From contig DATLAN010000283.1 in the NCBI GenBank assembly GCA_035527455.1, forward strand, positions 1 through 23,312: a DNA stretch of 23,312 nt, given 5' to 3'. This DNA is from DATLAN01 sp035527455 (GTDB lineage Bacteria; Planctomycetota; Planctomycetia; Pirellulales; Thermoguttaceae). The translations under genes were made by a program, and so were the position numbers. The notes below the pieces were generated by a model, which ran no database searches, was not told the origin of the DNA, and worked only from the letters and a program-made list of their open reading frames with translations. Every line of letters begins with the position of its first letter. Positions within the stretch are counted from its first letter, which is position 1. Below are positions 17,170 to 23,312 of the stretch, one piece after another.

Positions 17170-18080
17170 TGTGTCCCCTCCCTTTTCGTGCTTACGACGT
17201 GCGACAAGAAAACGAGATGCTCCAACCCCTTGACTTCAATCGCCGGCTGCAACTGAAGCCGGTTGCCAAGGTGTTCGCCGCAGAGATCACCAACGTCATC
17301 CGGCTGACCGAAATGGAAAAACTCTTCCACTTGCGGATCCTCGACGACGCGGAGAGGGAGCGATTCACGTTCCTGCCCGGTCAGTTCGTGATGATCGAGG
17401 TCCCCGGCTACGGCGAGGTGCCCATCTCGATTTCCAGTTCCACTTCCAACAAGGGTTTTATCGAGCTGTGCATTCGCAAAGCGGGTTCGGTGACCAATGC
17501 CCTGCATCGGGCTCAGCGGGGCGCCGTGGTGGGGATTCGCGGGCCTTTCGGTACGCACTTCCCTCTGGAACGTATGAAGCGGCAGTCTATCCTGCTGATT
17601 GCCGGTGGGCTCGGGTTGGCTCCGCTTCGGGCACCGATCTACTATGCCACCGAGAATCGGGCGGATTTCAAGGACGTGCATATTCTCTACGGTACCAAGA
17701 GCCCGGACCAATTGCTGTTCGATTACCAGTACGAGTCCTGGCGGCGAATCGACGACGTCAACATGCAGATTATCGTGGAAGAACCCAATGATTCCTGGGA
17801 CGGGCCGGTGGGGTTGATAACCCAACTGCTCGACGATGTCCACGTGAATCCGAACGAGACGTATGCCATCGTCTGTGGTCCTCCGGTGATGTTCAAGTTC
17901 GTTTGCCAGCGACTGAACCAGATGGGAATCCCGATGGACCAGATGTTCGTCTCCCTGGAACGCCGCATGCATTGCGGGATGGGCAAGTGTTGCCGATGCA
18001 ACGTCGGGGCCACCTACACGTGCACCGACGGCCCGGTATTCGACTACTGGTCCGTGATCAACCTCAAAGAGGCAATATAG
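17169..18080 (+). CDS. hydG: [NiFe]-hydrogenase gamma subunit, FAD/NAD(P) and 2Fe-2S
   Basis: This 303-residue subunit of the ferredoxin-reductase type has a flavin-binding region (FLPGQFVMIEV, PISISSS) and a nucleotide-binding region (IAGGLGLAPLRAP, CGPP). A C-terminal 2Fe-2S motif, CGMGKCCRC followed by YTC before TDGPVF, resembles PyrK-type electron-transfer subunits. It should link H2 chemistry to NAD(P)+/NAD(P)H; NADP is usual in group 3b but cannot be read here. I chose the ATG at 17169, which overlaps the previous stop as TGATG and has GAGGAG at 17156-17161. A GTG one codon earlier and an ATG at 17217 are alternatives. The symbol here means the gamma subunit of HydBGDA, not the HydG maturase of [FeFe]-hydrogenase. 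Confidence 0.88.
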   Translation: MCPLPFRAYDVRQENEMLQPLDFNRRLQLKPVAKVFAAEITNVIRLTEMEKLFHLRILDDAERERFTFLPGQFVMIEVPGYGEVPISISSSTSNKGFIELCIRKAGSVTNALHRAQRGAVVGIRGPFGTHFPLERMKRQSILLIAGGLGLAPLRAPIYYATENRADFKDVHILYGTKSPDQLLFDYQYESWRRIDDVNMQIIVEEPNDSWDGPVGLITQLLDDVHVNPNETYAIVCGPPVMFKFVCQRLNQMGIPMDQMFVSLERRMHCGMGKCCRCNVGATYTCTDGPVFDYWSVINLKEAI

Positions 18081-18091
18081 AGGGTGTCGTT

Positions 18092-18886
18092 ATGAAGCAT
18101 CTGGGCATTGAACAGAACCGGCCCAGGATCGCCGTATTCGACTTTACCGGATGCGAGGGCTGCGAACTGCAACTGGCGAATAAGGAGAGCACCCTGGGTG
18201 CTTTCCTCAGCGCCATTGAAGTCGTCGACTTTCGCGAGGTTTCGTCGGCCAGGGGTGATGACTACGACGTGGCCCTGATCGACGGCGCGATCAGCCGACC
18301 CGATGAAGTCGAACGCCTCAAAGAAATCCGTGAACGGGCGAAGATTCTCGTCGCCATGGGAAGCTGCGCCTGCTTCGGCGGGGTCAACAGACTGAAAAAC
18401 GCCTACGATCTGGACGAGGCCAACCGGGAAGTCTACGGCAACTGCCCCAAGGAGACCATGCCCACCAAGGCGGTGAGGGAAGTCGTTCCCGTGGACTTGC
18501 AGATACCCGGCTGTCCCGTCACCAAAGACGAGATCGAGCGCGTCGTCCAACACCTCGTGTGGGACTTGCCTCTTCTTTCGTACGCCTATCCGGTCTGCCT
18601 GGAGTGCAAACAGCGCTACACGGTTTGCCGGTTCGACGTGGGCGAACTCTGCCTGGGGCCCATTACCCGCGCCGGCTGCAACGCTCCGTGTCCGGCCGGT
18701 GGCCTGGGTTGCTGGGGCTGCCGCGGCCCGGCAGAGATTCCCAACTACGAGGAGTTCTTCGCACTGGCCACAGAGAAGGGCTTTTCCGAGCAAGAGATCA
18801 ACGATCGCCTGAGCTTCTTCGGTGGTTTCCAGGACGTACTACCTATGACTGCCTCTTGTGAGAGTACAAATGAAGATCAACCTTAA
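18092..18886 (+). CDS. hydD: [NiFe]-hydrogenase delta (small) subunit
   Basis: This 264-residue small subunit has the proximal-cluster motif GCEGCE near the N-terminus with the later GSCACFGG and PGCP cysteines. Its C-terminal part is cysteine-rich (CLECKQRYTVC, CLGPITRAGCNAPCP, CWGCRGP) and can hold two further clusters. There is no twin-arginine signal, which fits a cytoplasmic enzyme. The ATG at 18092 has AGAGGG before it; the frame is open further upstream, but that extension overlaps the gamma gene and has no family similarity. Its end overlaps the large-subunit gene by 17 bp if that starts at 18870. It delivers electrons from the Ni-Fe site to the beta and gamma subunits. Confidence 0.9.
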   Translation: MKHLGIEQNRPRIAVFDFTGCEGCELQLANKESTLGAFLSAIEVVDFREVSSARGDDYDVALIDGAISRPDEVERLKEIRERAKILVAMGSCACFGGVNRLKNAYDLDEANREVYGNCPKETMPTKAVREVVPVDLQIPGCPVTKDEIERVVQHLVWDLPLLSYAYPVCLECKQRYTVCRFDVGELCLGPITRAGCNAPCPAGGLGCWGCRGPAEIPNYEEFFALATEKGFSEQEINDRLSFFGGFQDVLPMTASCESTNEDQP

Positions 18887-20144
18887 CGTCGATGTCCATC
18901 ACCTTGCCCGCGTGGAAGGTCATGGTAACATCAAGGTTCAAGTCACCAACGGTAAGCTCACGGAAGCCCGCTGGGACATCGTGGAGACCCCCCGCTTCTT
19001 CGAGGTCATGCTCAAGGGCAAGCATTACACGACGGCAGGGATACTGACCGCCCGCATTTGCGGGATTTGCTCGATCGGCCACTGCCTGGCAAGCGTGCGA
19101 GCCACCGAAAATGCCTTCGGCATCGCCATTCCCGAAACGGCTGCCAAATTGCGTCTGCTGGCCAAGCACGGCGAGACCCTGCAGAGCCACGTGCTGCACC
19201 TGGTCTTCCTGGCCGCCCCGGACTTCCTCGGGCTGCCCAGCGCGATCCCCCTTAAGGATCTGAACCCCGACGCCTTTGCCCTGGCCGCGCGGCTCAAAGG
19301 ACTGGCTAACCGCATCTGCGACGTTGTGGCCGGTCGCACCACGCATCCCGTCTCGATTCAGGTCGGGGGCATGGCCAGAATGCCGGACACGCACCTCTTG
19401 CTGGAGTTGAAATCCCAACTCGAACGTGCCATCGACGATCTCGGTGCGACCGCTGAGTTGCTCGCCACGTTCGAGATTCCCGATTTCGTACGCGAAACCG
19501 AGTTCGTCTCGCTCAAGGGCGAGAAAGACTACCCGTTCATCGGCGGACGCCTGCTCTCCACCGACGGCGTCGAACGCGCCGAGTCCGACTACCGGGCCAT
19601 GACAAATGAGTACGTGACCGAGAACAACACCTCCAAGTGGTGCAAGCTCTCCCGCGAATCGTTTGCCGTGGGAGCCCTGGCCCGACTCAACAACAACTAC
19701 CACCGGCTTCATCCCAAGGCCAAGGCAGCGGCCGTTCAGTTCGGCCTGACCCCGGTGTGTCACAACCCGTTCATGAACAACGTGGCCCAATTGGTCGAGT
19801 GCGTACACGCGGTCTACGAGTCGATTATGATCATCGACGAACTGGTCGACGCCGGCGATGGCGAGACCATGGCTCCGGTGACACCGCGAGCAGGACAGGG
19901 AGTGGGCGCCGTCGAAGTCCCGCGCGGTATTCTCTACCACGATTACGAGTACGACGACCAGGGCCGAATTGTCCGGGCCAACTGCGTTATTCCCACTACC
20001 CAGAATAACGCCAATATCCACCATGATCTCCAGACGCTCGCCAGGCAGTTCGCCGTCGCCGGGATGACCGACGAGAAACTGGAACTCCTCTGCTCCATGC
20101 TCGTACGGGCATACGATCCCTGCATCTCCTGCTCGGTTCACTGA
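18870..20144 (+). CDS. hydA: [NiFe]-hydrogenase alpha (large, catalytic) subunit
   Basis: This 424-residue catalytic subunit has both nickel-binding motifs: R62-x-C64-G-x-C67-x3-H71 (RICGICSIGH) and D416-P-C418-x2-C421-x2-H424 (DPCISCSVH). The order beta-gamma-delta-alpha, the PyrK-like gamma subunit and the sequence place it in group 3b, the cytoplasmic NAD(P)-linked bidirectional hydrogenases, some of which also reduce sulfur. The protein stops directly after the final His, so the C-terminal peptide normally removed by a maturation endopeptidase is missing. No hyp or endopeptidase genes occur in the window. The ATG at 18870 (MKINLNVDVHHLARVEG) is preferred; a GTG at 18858 would add four residues. 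Confidence 0.92.
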   Translation: MKINLNVDVHHLARVEGHGNIKVQVTNGKLTEARWDIVETPRFFEVMLKGKHYTTAGILTARICGICSIGHCLASVRATENAFGIAIPETAAKLRLLAKHGETLQSHVLHLVFLAAPDFLGLPSAIPLKDLNPDAFALAARLKGLANRICDVVAGRTTHPVSIQVGGMARMPDTHLLLELKSQLERAIDDLGATAELLATFEIPDFVRETEFVSLKGEKDYPFIGGRLLSTDGVERAESDYRAMTNEYVTENNTSKWCKLSRESFAVGALARLNNNYHRLHPKAKAAAVQFGLTPVCHNPFMNNVAQLVECVHAVYESIMIIDELVDAGDGETMAPVTPRAGQGVGAVEVPRGILYHDYEYDDQGRIVRANCVIPTTQNNANIHHDLQTLARQFAVAGMTDEKLELLCSMLVRAYDPCISCSVH

Positions 20145-20189
20145 CAACCCAGCAACCTCCAAAGTCGCTGCACCTGTCGATCCTTGACC

Positions 20190-20222
20190 ATCGCAACCTT
20201 CGTTCCTGAAAGGATTTGCGAT
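20190..20222 (+). terminator. Hairpin after hydrogenase operon
   Basis: ATCGCAACCTT (20190-20200) can pair with AAGG-AT-TTGCGAT (20210-20222), leaving a 2-nt bulge and a loop of about 9 nt. It lies 45 bases after the large-subunit stop. No run of T follows, so intrinsic termination would be weak; it may instead protect the 3' end. Confidence 0.4.
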
Positions 20223-20316
20223 AGTCTACAGATCACCCCCCCCACCGGAAATTCTAATTATCGCTGTATACGTACGCGCTAACATAGGGGGCCGCGACAT
20301 GTCCTCACGTCCCCGC

Positions 20317-20345
20317 TTGCAGCATCTGGCCATGGGTCCTATACT
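20317..20345 (+). promoter_or_regulatory. Candidate sigma-70 promoter for small basic protein
   Basis: TTGCAG (20317-20322) and TATACT (20340-20345) are separated by 17 bp. The -10 differs from consensus at one position and the -35 at three. It lies about 175 bp upstream of the ATG at 20519. It is the best match in the region but could be chance. Confidence 0.35.
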
Positions 20346-20518
20346 GATATGTTCGTGGCCCGCCTCCCCGATCGGGGGAAAGTCCGGCCGCGAAACTTAC
20401 GACCCCGAGGCCCGGCTTTCGGGACGCCGTTGCCGATACCTTATGAAAAATAACCGGTCGAACGCCCGACGGACGCTCCACCGGACGGAACACCCCACAT
20501 ACGAGGAGACCGACCACG

Positions 20519-20743
20519 ATGACCATGGACAGCAGCCTCCGGGTAAATCGCAGTTTGATACGCGCCCGAAGTGTGCTCACCCGCGGCGAGCGGATCGAAC
20601 GACTCAAGGCCGCCGACCGCTGGGAGGAAGGCGACAGCCCTTTCGGCCTTGACAAGGTGCGCGTCTACAAGCTCGCGCTGAAGAAGAAGAAAAAGAAGAA
20701 GCAAGAGGACGAAGGCGAGGACGGCGAGCCGAAAAAGAAGTAG
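20519..20743 (+). CDS. Small basic protein, PVC superphylum signature
   Basis: This 74-residue protein has a conserved core (RSVLTRGERIERLKAADRW, EGDSPFGLDKVRVYKL) and a lysine-rich tail (ALKKKKKKK, then acidic residues and KKK). I recognise it as the small basic protein family found across Planctomycetes, Verrucomicrobia and Chlamydiae, reported to bind nucleic acid and proposed to resemble a ribosomal protein. The ATG at 20519 has GAGGAG at 20503-20508; a second ATG two codons later is possible. The ORF is short but its core matches the family closely. It is the strongest taxonomic clue in this window. Its location next to the hydrogenase operon is probably coincidental. Confidence 0.9.
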   Translation: MTMDSSLRVNRSLIRARSVLTRGERIERLKAADRWEEGDSPFGLDKVRVYKLALKKKKKKKQEDEGEDGEPKKK

Positions 20744-20779
20744 CCCAGCCGTGCTCCATTTCCTCGGGAGGCACTTCCC

Positions 20780-22051
20780 ATGCGAGTCCACCTGGAATAC
20801 GGCCGGGACGGACTCGACGTGGAGTTGCCGGATCGCCACGTGGTCAAGTGTCTCGGCTGTCGGCCGGTCGAGCCGCTGGCGGATCCGGCCGCCGAGGTGG
20901 CCGAGCGTTTGAGGCGTCCTAACAGTACGCCGCCTCTTGCCGAGTTGGCCCGCGGTCGCCGGGACGCTTGCCTGGTCATCGCCGATATCACCCGGCCCGT
21001 CCCCAACCGGGTCCTCCTGCCGCCGATCTTGTCCGTGCTCGAAGCCGCCGGCATCCCGCGCGAGAAGGTCCTCATTCTCGTGGCCACCGGGCTGCATCGG
21101 CCGAACACCCGCGATGAACTGATCGAGATGGTCGGCCCGGCCGTCGTCGAGAACTATCGGATCGAGAACCACCACGGCCGAGAACTCTCCGAGCACACGT
21201 ACCTGGGCGACACGCCGCGCGGCGTTCCCGCCTGGATCGACACCCGCTACCTCCAGGCCGATTTGAAGATCACGACCGGGTTGATCGAGCCGCATTTCAT
21301 GGCCGGCTTCTCCGGCGGGCGGAAGCTGATTTGCCCGGGGCTGGCGGCGTGGGAAACGATCAAGCCGTGGCACGGTCCCGACTTCCTCGAACACCCCAAC
21401 GCACGGACCGGCTGTTTGCAGGACAATCCCGTACACCAGGAGAACACGCTGATCGCGCGGATGGCCGGGTGCGACTTCATCGTCAACGTGGTCATCGACG
21501 AGAAGCGGCGGGTTTTGGCGGTGGTGGCCGGCGAGATGGAGGCGGCGTTTCACGAAGGCGTCGATCTTGCCCGCGGTCCCTTCACCGACACGGTGCCCGA
21601 GCCGGTCGACGTCGTGGTGACGACCTCGGCCGGCTACCCGCTGGACACGACGTACTATCAATCGGTCAAGGGCATGGTGGCGGCGTTGCCGATCGTCAAG
21701 CCCGGCGGCACGATCGTCCTGGCGGCCGGCATGAGCGACGGCATCGGCAGCGCGGACTTCCAGCGGCTGTTCGACGAGAACGATTCGGTCGAGTCGTTCA
21801 TGCACCGGATCCTCAACACCGACTACTACGTGCCGGACCAGTGGCAATTGGAGGAGTTGGCCAAGGTGCTGCGCAGCGCGAGAGTCAAAGTCGTGACCGA
21901 CGGCCTGCCGCCGGAGACCCTCCGCCGCCTGTTCGTCGAGCCGGCCCCCAGTGTCGAGGCGGCGGTGGCCGACGCCCTGGCCGAGTGCGGCCCGGAAGCC
22001 ACCATCGCCGTCATCCCCAACGGGCCGTACGTGATGGCGGAATTGGGTTAG
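20780..22051 (+). CDS. larA: LarA-family nickel-dependent racemase/epimerase
   Basis: This 423-residue protein belongs to the lactate racemase LarA family (formerly DUF2088). The active-site pattern is complete: D69 and R72 (ADITRP), H106 (GLHRPNT), H172 and K182 (PHFMAGFSGGRK) and H198, sixteen residues after K182. In LarA the Lys and the second His correspond to K184 and H200, which hold the nickel-pincer nucleotide cofactor. Family members act on different 2-hydroxy acids, so lactate is only one possibility. The cofactor genes larB, larC and larE are not in the window. GGGAGG at 20766-20771 supports the start. It shares a need for nickel with the hydrogenase upstream. It lies 36 bases after the small basic protein, so the two may be co-transcribed. 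Confidence 0.88.
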   Translation: MRVHLEYGRDGLDVELPDRHVVKCLGCRPVEPLADPAAEVAERLRRPNSTPPLAELARGRRDACLVIADITRPVPNRVLLPPILSVLEAAGIPREKVLILVATGLHRPNTRDELIEMVGPAVVENYRIENHHGRELSEHTYLGDTPRGVPAWIDTRYLQADLKITTGLIEPHFMAGFSGGRKLICPGLAAWETIKPWHGPDFLEHPNARTGCLQDNPVHQENTLIARMAGCDFIVNVVIDEKRRVLAVVAGEMEAAFHEGVDLARGPFTDTVPEPVDVVVTTSAGYPLDTTYYQSVKGMVAALPIVKPGGTIVLAAGMSDGIGSADFQRLFDENDSVESFMHRILNTDYYVPDQWQLEELAKVLRSARVKVVTDGLPPETLRRLFVEPAPSVEAAVADALAECGPEATIAVIPNGPYVMAELG

Positions 22052-22055
22052 AGGC

Positions 22056-22099
22056 TTACGTCACAACTTGTATGCACGGTGCGCGCATGTTTGACGTAA
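22056..22099. repeat. 8-bp inverted repeat flanking 28 bp
   Basis: TTACGTCA (22056-22063) and TGACGTAA (22092-22099) are exact reverse complements in the 137-bp gap between the LarA-like and acyltransferase genes. The arms could be one split operator or two half sites; the spacing centre to centre is 36 bp. The function is unknown and chance is possible. Confidence 0.5.
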
Positions 22100-22124
22100 C
22101 CGATTGTGATAACAACGTTTAGCG

Positions 22125-22140
22125 GGCGGGCTTGCCCGCC
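22125..22140 (+). terminator. GC hairpin before acyltransferase gene
   Basis: GGCGGG-CTTG-CCCGCC forms a 6-bp GC stem with a 4-nt loop, followed by GTTTGG rather than a T-run. It could weakly terminate transcription from the LarA-like gene. The only evidence is the symmetry. Confidence 0.35.
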
Positions 22141-22188
22141 GTTTGGTTGCGGCTCTGCCGCGTTGGGACATAGAACCGGAAAAAACCC

Positions 22189-23160
22189 ATGCCACGTGTC
22201 GATCGCCCATCGAACTTGCCTCCGGCCGATCCGTTGAAAACGGTCGCCGATCTGGTCGAGATCGCCGGGCAATTGCCGGCGTGCACGGTTGCCGTGGTCG
22301 GGGGCGACCGGGTCGAAGACCTGCGGCTGGTCGAGTCGGCCTCGGATCACGGCATCGTCGACCGGATTATCCTGATCGGCCAGCACGACCGTATTGCCCG
22401 GGCCGTGGCTGAAGTAGGGATCGAGGTGCGTGCCGAGGACATCGTGTCGGCCGACGACGAAGAACGGGCCGCCGCCGCCACCGTGGAGTTGATCGAGGCA
22501 GGCACGGTCGACATCGTGCTCAAGGGGAACATCTCCACCCCGGTGATCAATCGCCGCATGCTGCCGTTGGCGGTCCGGCCCACCGTCAGCCTGGTTACCG
22601 TTTTCGACGCCGCGCCGATCGGCGACGGACGCGTGATGATCCTCACCGACGCGGGCGTGACCACCAACTGCACTTTCGAGCGGATGCAGCACCTGGTCGA
22701 CAACGCCGTGGAGGTCGCCCGCTTGGTGCTGCAGATCCCTCGGCCGCGGGTAGCGATCCTTTCGGCCAACGAGAAGCAGGTTGCCTCGTTGCCTTCGACG
22801 CGGATGGGAGCGGATCTCTCGGCGTTGGACTGGCCCCGCGCGGTGGTCTACGGGCCGCTTTCGTTGGATTTGGCCACCGACCCGGGTTCCGTGGCGATCA
22901 AGGGCCTTCCCGATTTGCCCGGGGCGGCCGAAGTGGCCGGCCGTGCCGACGTGTTGGTCTGTCCGGGCATCGACGCCGCGAACGTCCTCTACAAGGCCGT
23001 CAGTGCTTTGAACAAGTACGGTCTGGCGTCGCTGGCCAGTCTGACGGTCGGCTTTCCCGTGCCCTACGTGATCCTCTCCCGCGCCGATTCCCTGGAAACC
23101 CGGCTGGAGTCGATCGCGTTGGGCACCATCTACGCCCACCGGAGTTCGGAGTGTTCGTAG
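22189..23160 (+). CDS. Phosphate acyltransferase (Pta/Ptb family)
   Basis: This 323-residue enzyme matches the phosphate acetyl/butyryltransferase family and is closest in style to phosphotransbutyrylase. Family motifs are LKGNISTPVINRRML (111-125), VFDAAPIGDGRVMILTDAGV (138-157), SANEKQVASLPST (192-204), YGPLSLDLA (221-229) and PGIDAANVLYKAV (259-271), followed by VILSRADS near the end. The reaction would be acyl-CoA plus phosphate to acyl phosphate plus CoA, one step before ATP formation by an acyl kinase. Length is slightly above the usual 300 residues of Ptb. The ATG at 22189 has only a weak ribosome site. No kinase gene is seen in the remaining 150 bases. The acyl group is not predictable from the sequence. 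Confidence 0.88.
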   Translation: MPRVDRPSNLPPADPLKTVADLVEIAGQLPACTVAVVGGDRVEDLRLVESASDHGIVDRIILIGQHDRIARAVAEVGIEVRAEDIVSADDEERAAAATVELIEAGTVDIVLKGNISTPVINRRMLPLAVRPTVSLVTVFDAAPIGDGRVMILTDAGVTTNCTFERMQHLVDNAVEVARLVLQIPRPRVAILSANEKQVASLPSTRMGADLSALDWPRAVVYGPLSLDLATDPGSVAIKGLPDLPGAAEVAGRADVLVCPGIDAANVLYKAVSALNKYGLASLASLTVGFPVPYVILSRADSLETRLESIALGTIYAHRSSECS

Positions 23161-23191
23161 GTCAGGCTGTGCCCAACGGCACTAAGTTTCA

Positions 23192-23312
23192 ATGGGTCAG
23201 TTTGTGAGGTTGGCGTTTGTGTCCGTTGCCGAGGTCTTTGACTATTGTGTCTCCTGGCCGCGGATCATGTCGGCCGGGACGAAAGTGGACGCGGTGGCTG
23301 GCGATCCGATCC
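23192..23312 (+). CDS. Possible start of an unknown gene, cut by window end
   Basis: An ATG at 23192 opens a frame that stays open to the last base (40 codons, MGQFVRLAFVSVAEVFDYCV at the start). No clear ribosome site precedes it and I recognise no family. It may be a real gene truncated by the window or a chance open frame in GC-rich DNA. Confidence 0.25.
   Translation, partial: MGQFVRLAFVSVAEVFDYCVSWPRIMSAGTKVDAVAGDPI

Larger units (their letters stand above)
20145..20518 (+). other. Intergenic region with hairpins and candidate promoter
   Basis: No gene is supported in these 374 bases. They contain a terminator-like hairpin at 20190-20222, a candidate sigma-70 type promoter at 20317-20345, a short GC hairpin CCCCGATCGGGG at 20366-20377 and a possible CCCG/CGGG hairpin around 20417-20429. 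If the promoter is correct, the small basic protein would have a leader of about 165 bases with structured elements. No known riboswitch could be recognised by eye. Confidence 0.45.

Noticed and set aside
18843..20162. Long minus-strand open frame opposite the hydrogenase large subunit
   Set aside because: The plus-strand frame carries both nickel-ligand motifs; the reverse frame shows none of any family.
20268..20284. GTATACGTAC sequence as a fifth copy of the twin-dyad operator
   Set aside because: Spacing and centre do not fit GTATG-N7-CATAC, there is no second copy 20 bp away, and no sigma-54 promoter follows.
20372..20392. Similarity to a conserved RNase P RNA word (GGGGAAAGTCCGG)
   Set aside because: Only this short word resembles it. 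The rest of the RNase P core is absent in the 374-bp gap.
20441..21847. Long minus-strand open frame opposite the small basic protein and LarA-like genes
   Set aside because: The LarA active-site pattern and the PVC core motif fix the plus-strand frames.

Overview
The window is GC-rich bacterial DNA that most likely comes from a planctomycete (Planctomycetota, PVC superphylum). The best marker is a 74-residue lysine-tailed protein at 20519-20743 that I recognise as the small basic signature protein of the PVC superphylum. GTG/TTG starts and a long perfect inverted repeat with a GGCGTGCCACC core at the left edge fit but do not prove this. A soluble [NiFe]-hydrogenase and a phosphotransbutyrylase-like enzyme suggest an anaerobic or fermentative lifestyle (inference).

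Layout. (1) 1-438: no gene; a 31-bp perfect inverted repeat and a 28-bp tandem repeat. (2) 439-3750, minus strand: a dCACHE/HAMP histidine kinase and an NtrC-type sigma-54 activator. (3) 4054-7331, plus strand: a second kinase with a PhnD-like binding-protein sensor and a second NtrC-type activator, divergent from the first pair. (4) 7332-15903: a sigma-54 promoter followed by one collinear operon. It encodes a four-part response regulator with a GcvH-like domain, a membrane histidine kinase, a receiver fused to a DASS/SLC13-type membrane transporter, two output-less receiver proteins, a receiver-CBS-CBS protein and a TauE/SafE-type permease. (5) 15904-20144: a second sigma-54 promoter and a four-gene hydrogenase operon in beta-gamma-delta-alpha order, as in group 3b NAD(P)-linked (sulf)hydrogenases. 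(6) 20145-23160: the PVC small basic protein, a LarA-family nickel racemase and a phosphate acyltransferase; the last 150 bases may hold the start of another gene.

How it fits together. Both sigma-54 promoters (7615-7629 and 16055-16069) match the -24/-12 consensus very closely. Each has upstream a pair of dyads of the form GTATG-N7-(C/G)(A/G)TAC, with exactly 20 bp between copies. I read this as one regulon: an NtrC-type activator from this window, most likely the one ending at 7331, drives both the signalling/transport operon and the hydrogenase operon. The operon itself carries six receiver proteins' worth of phosphotransfer machinery with no recognisable DNA-binding output: five receiver proteins plus a kinase, with one receiver tied directly to a transporter. 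Four of these receivers share a Lys-Pro-Cys active-site motif where the other three have Lys-Pro-Phe. The candidate undescribed system is therefore a sigma-54-controlled phosphorelay acting on membrane transport and coupled to NAD(P)-dependent hydrogen metabolism. The signal and the transported substrate cannot be read from the sequence; TauE/SafE and the PhnD-like sensor only hint at sulfur or other oxyanions.
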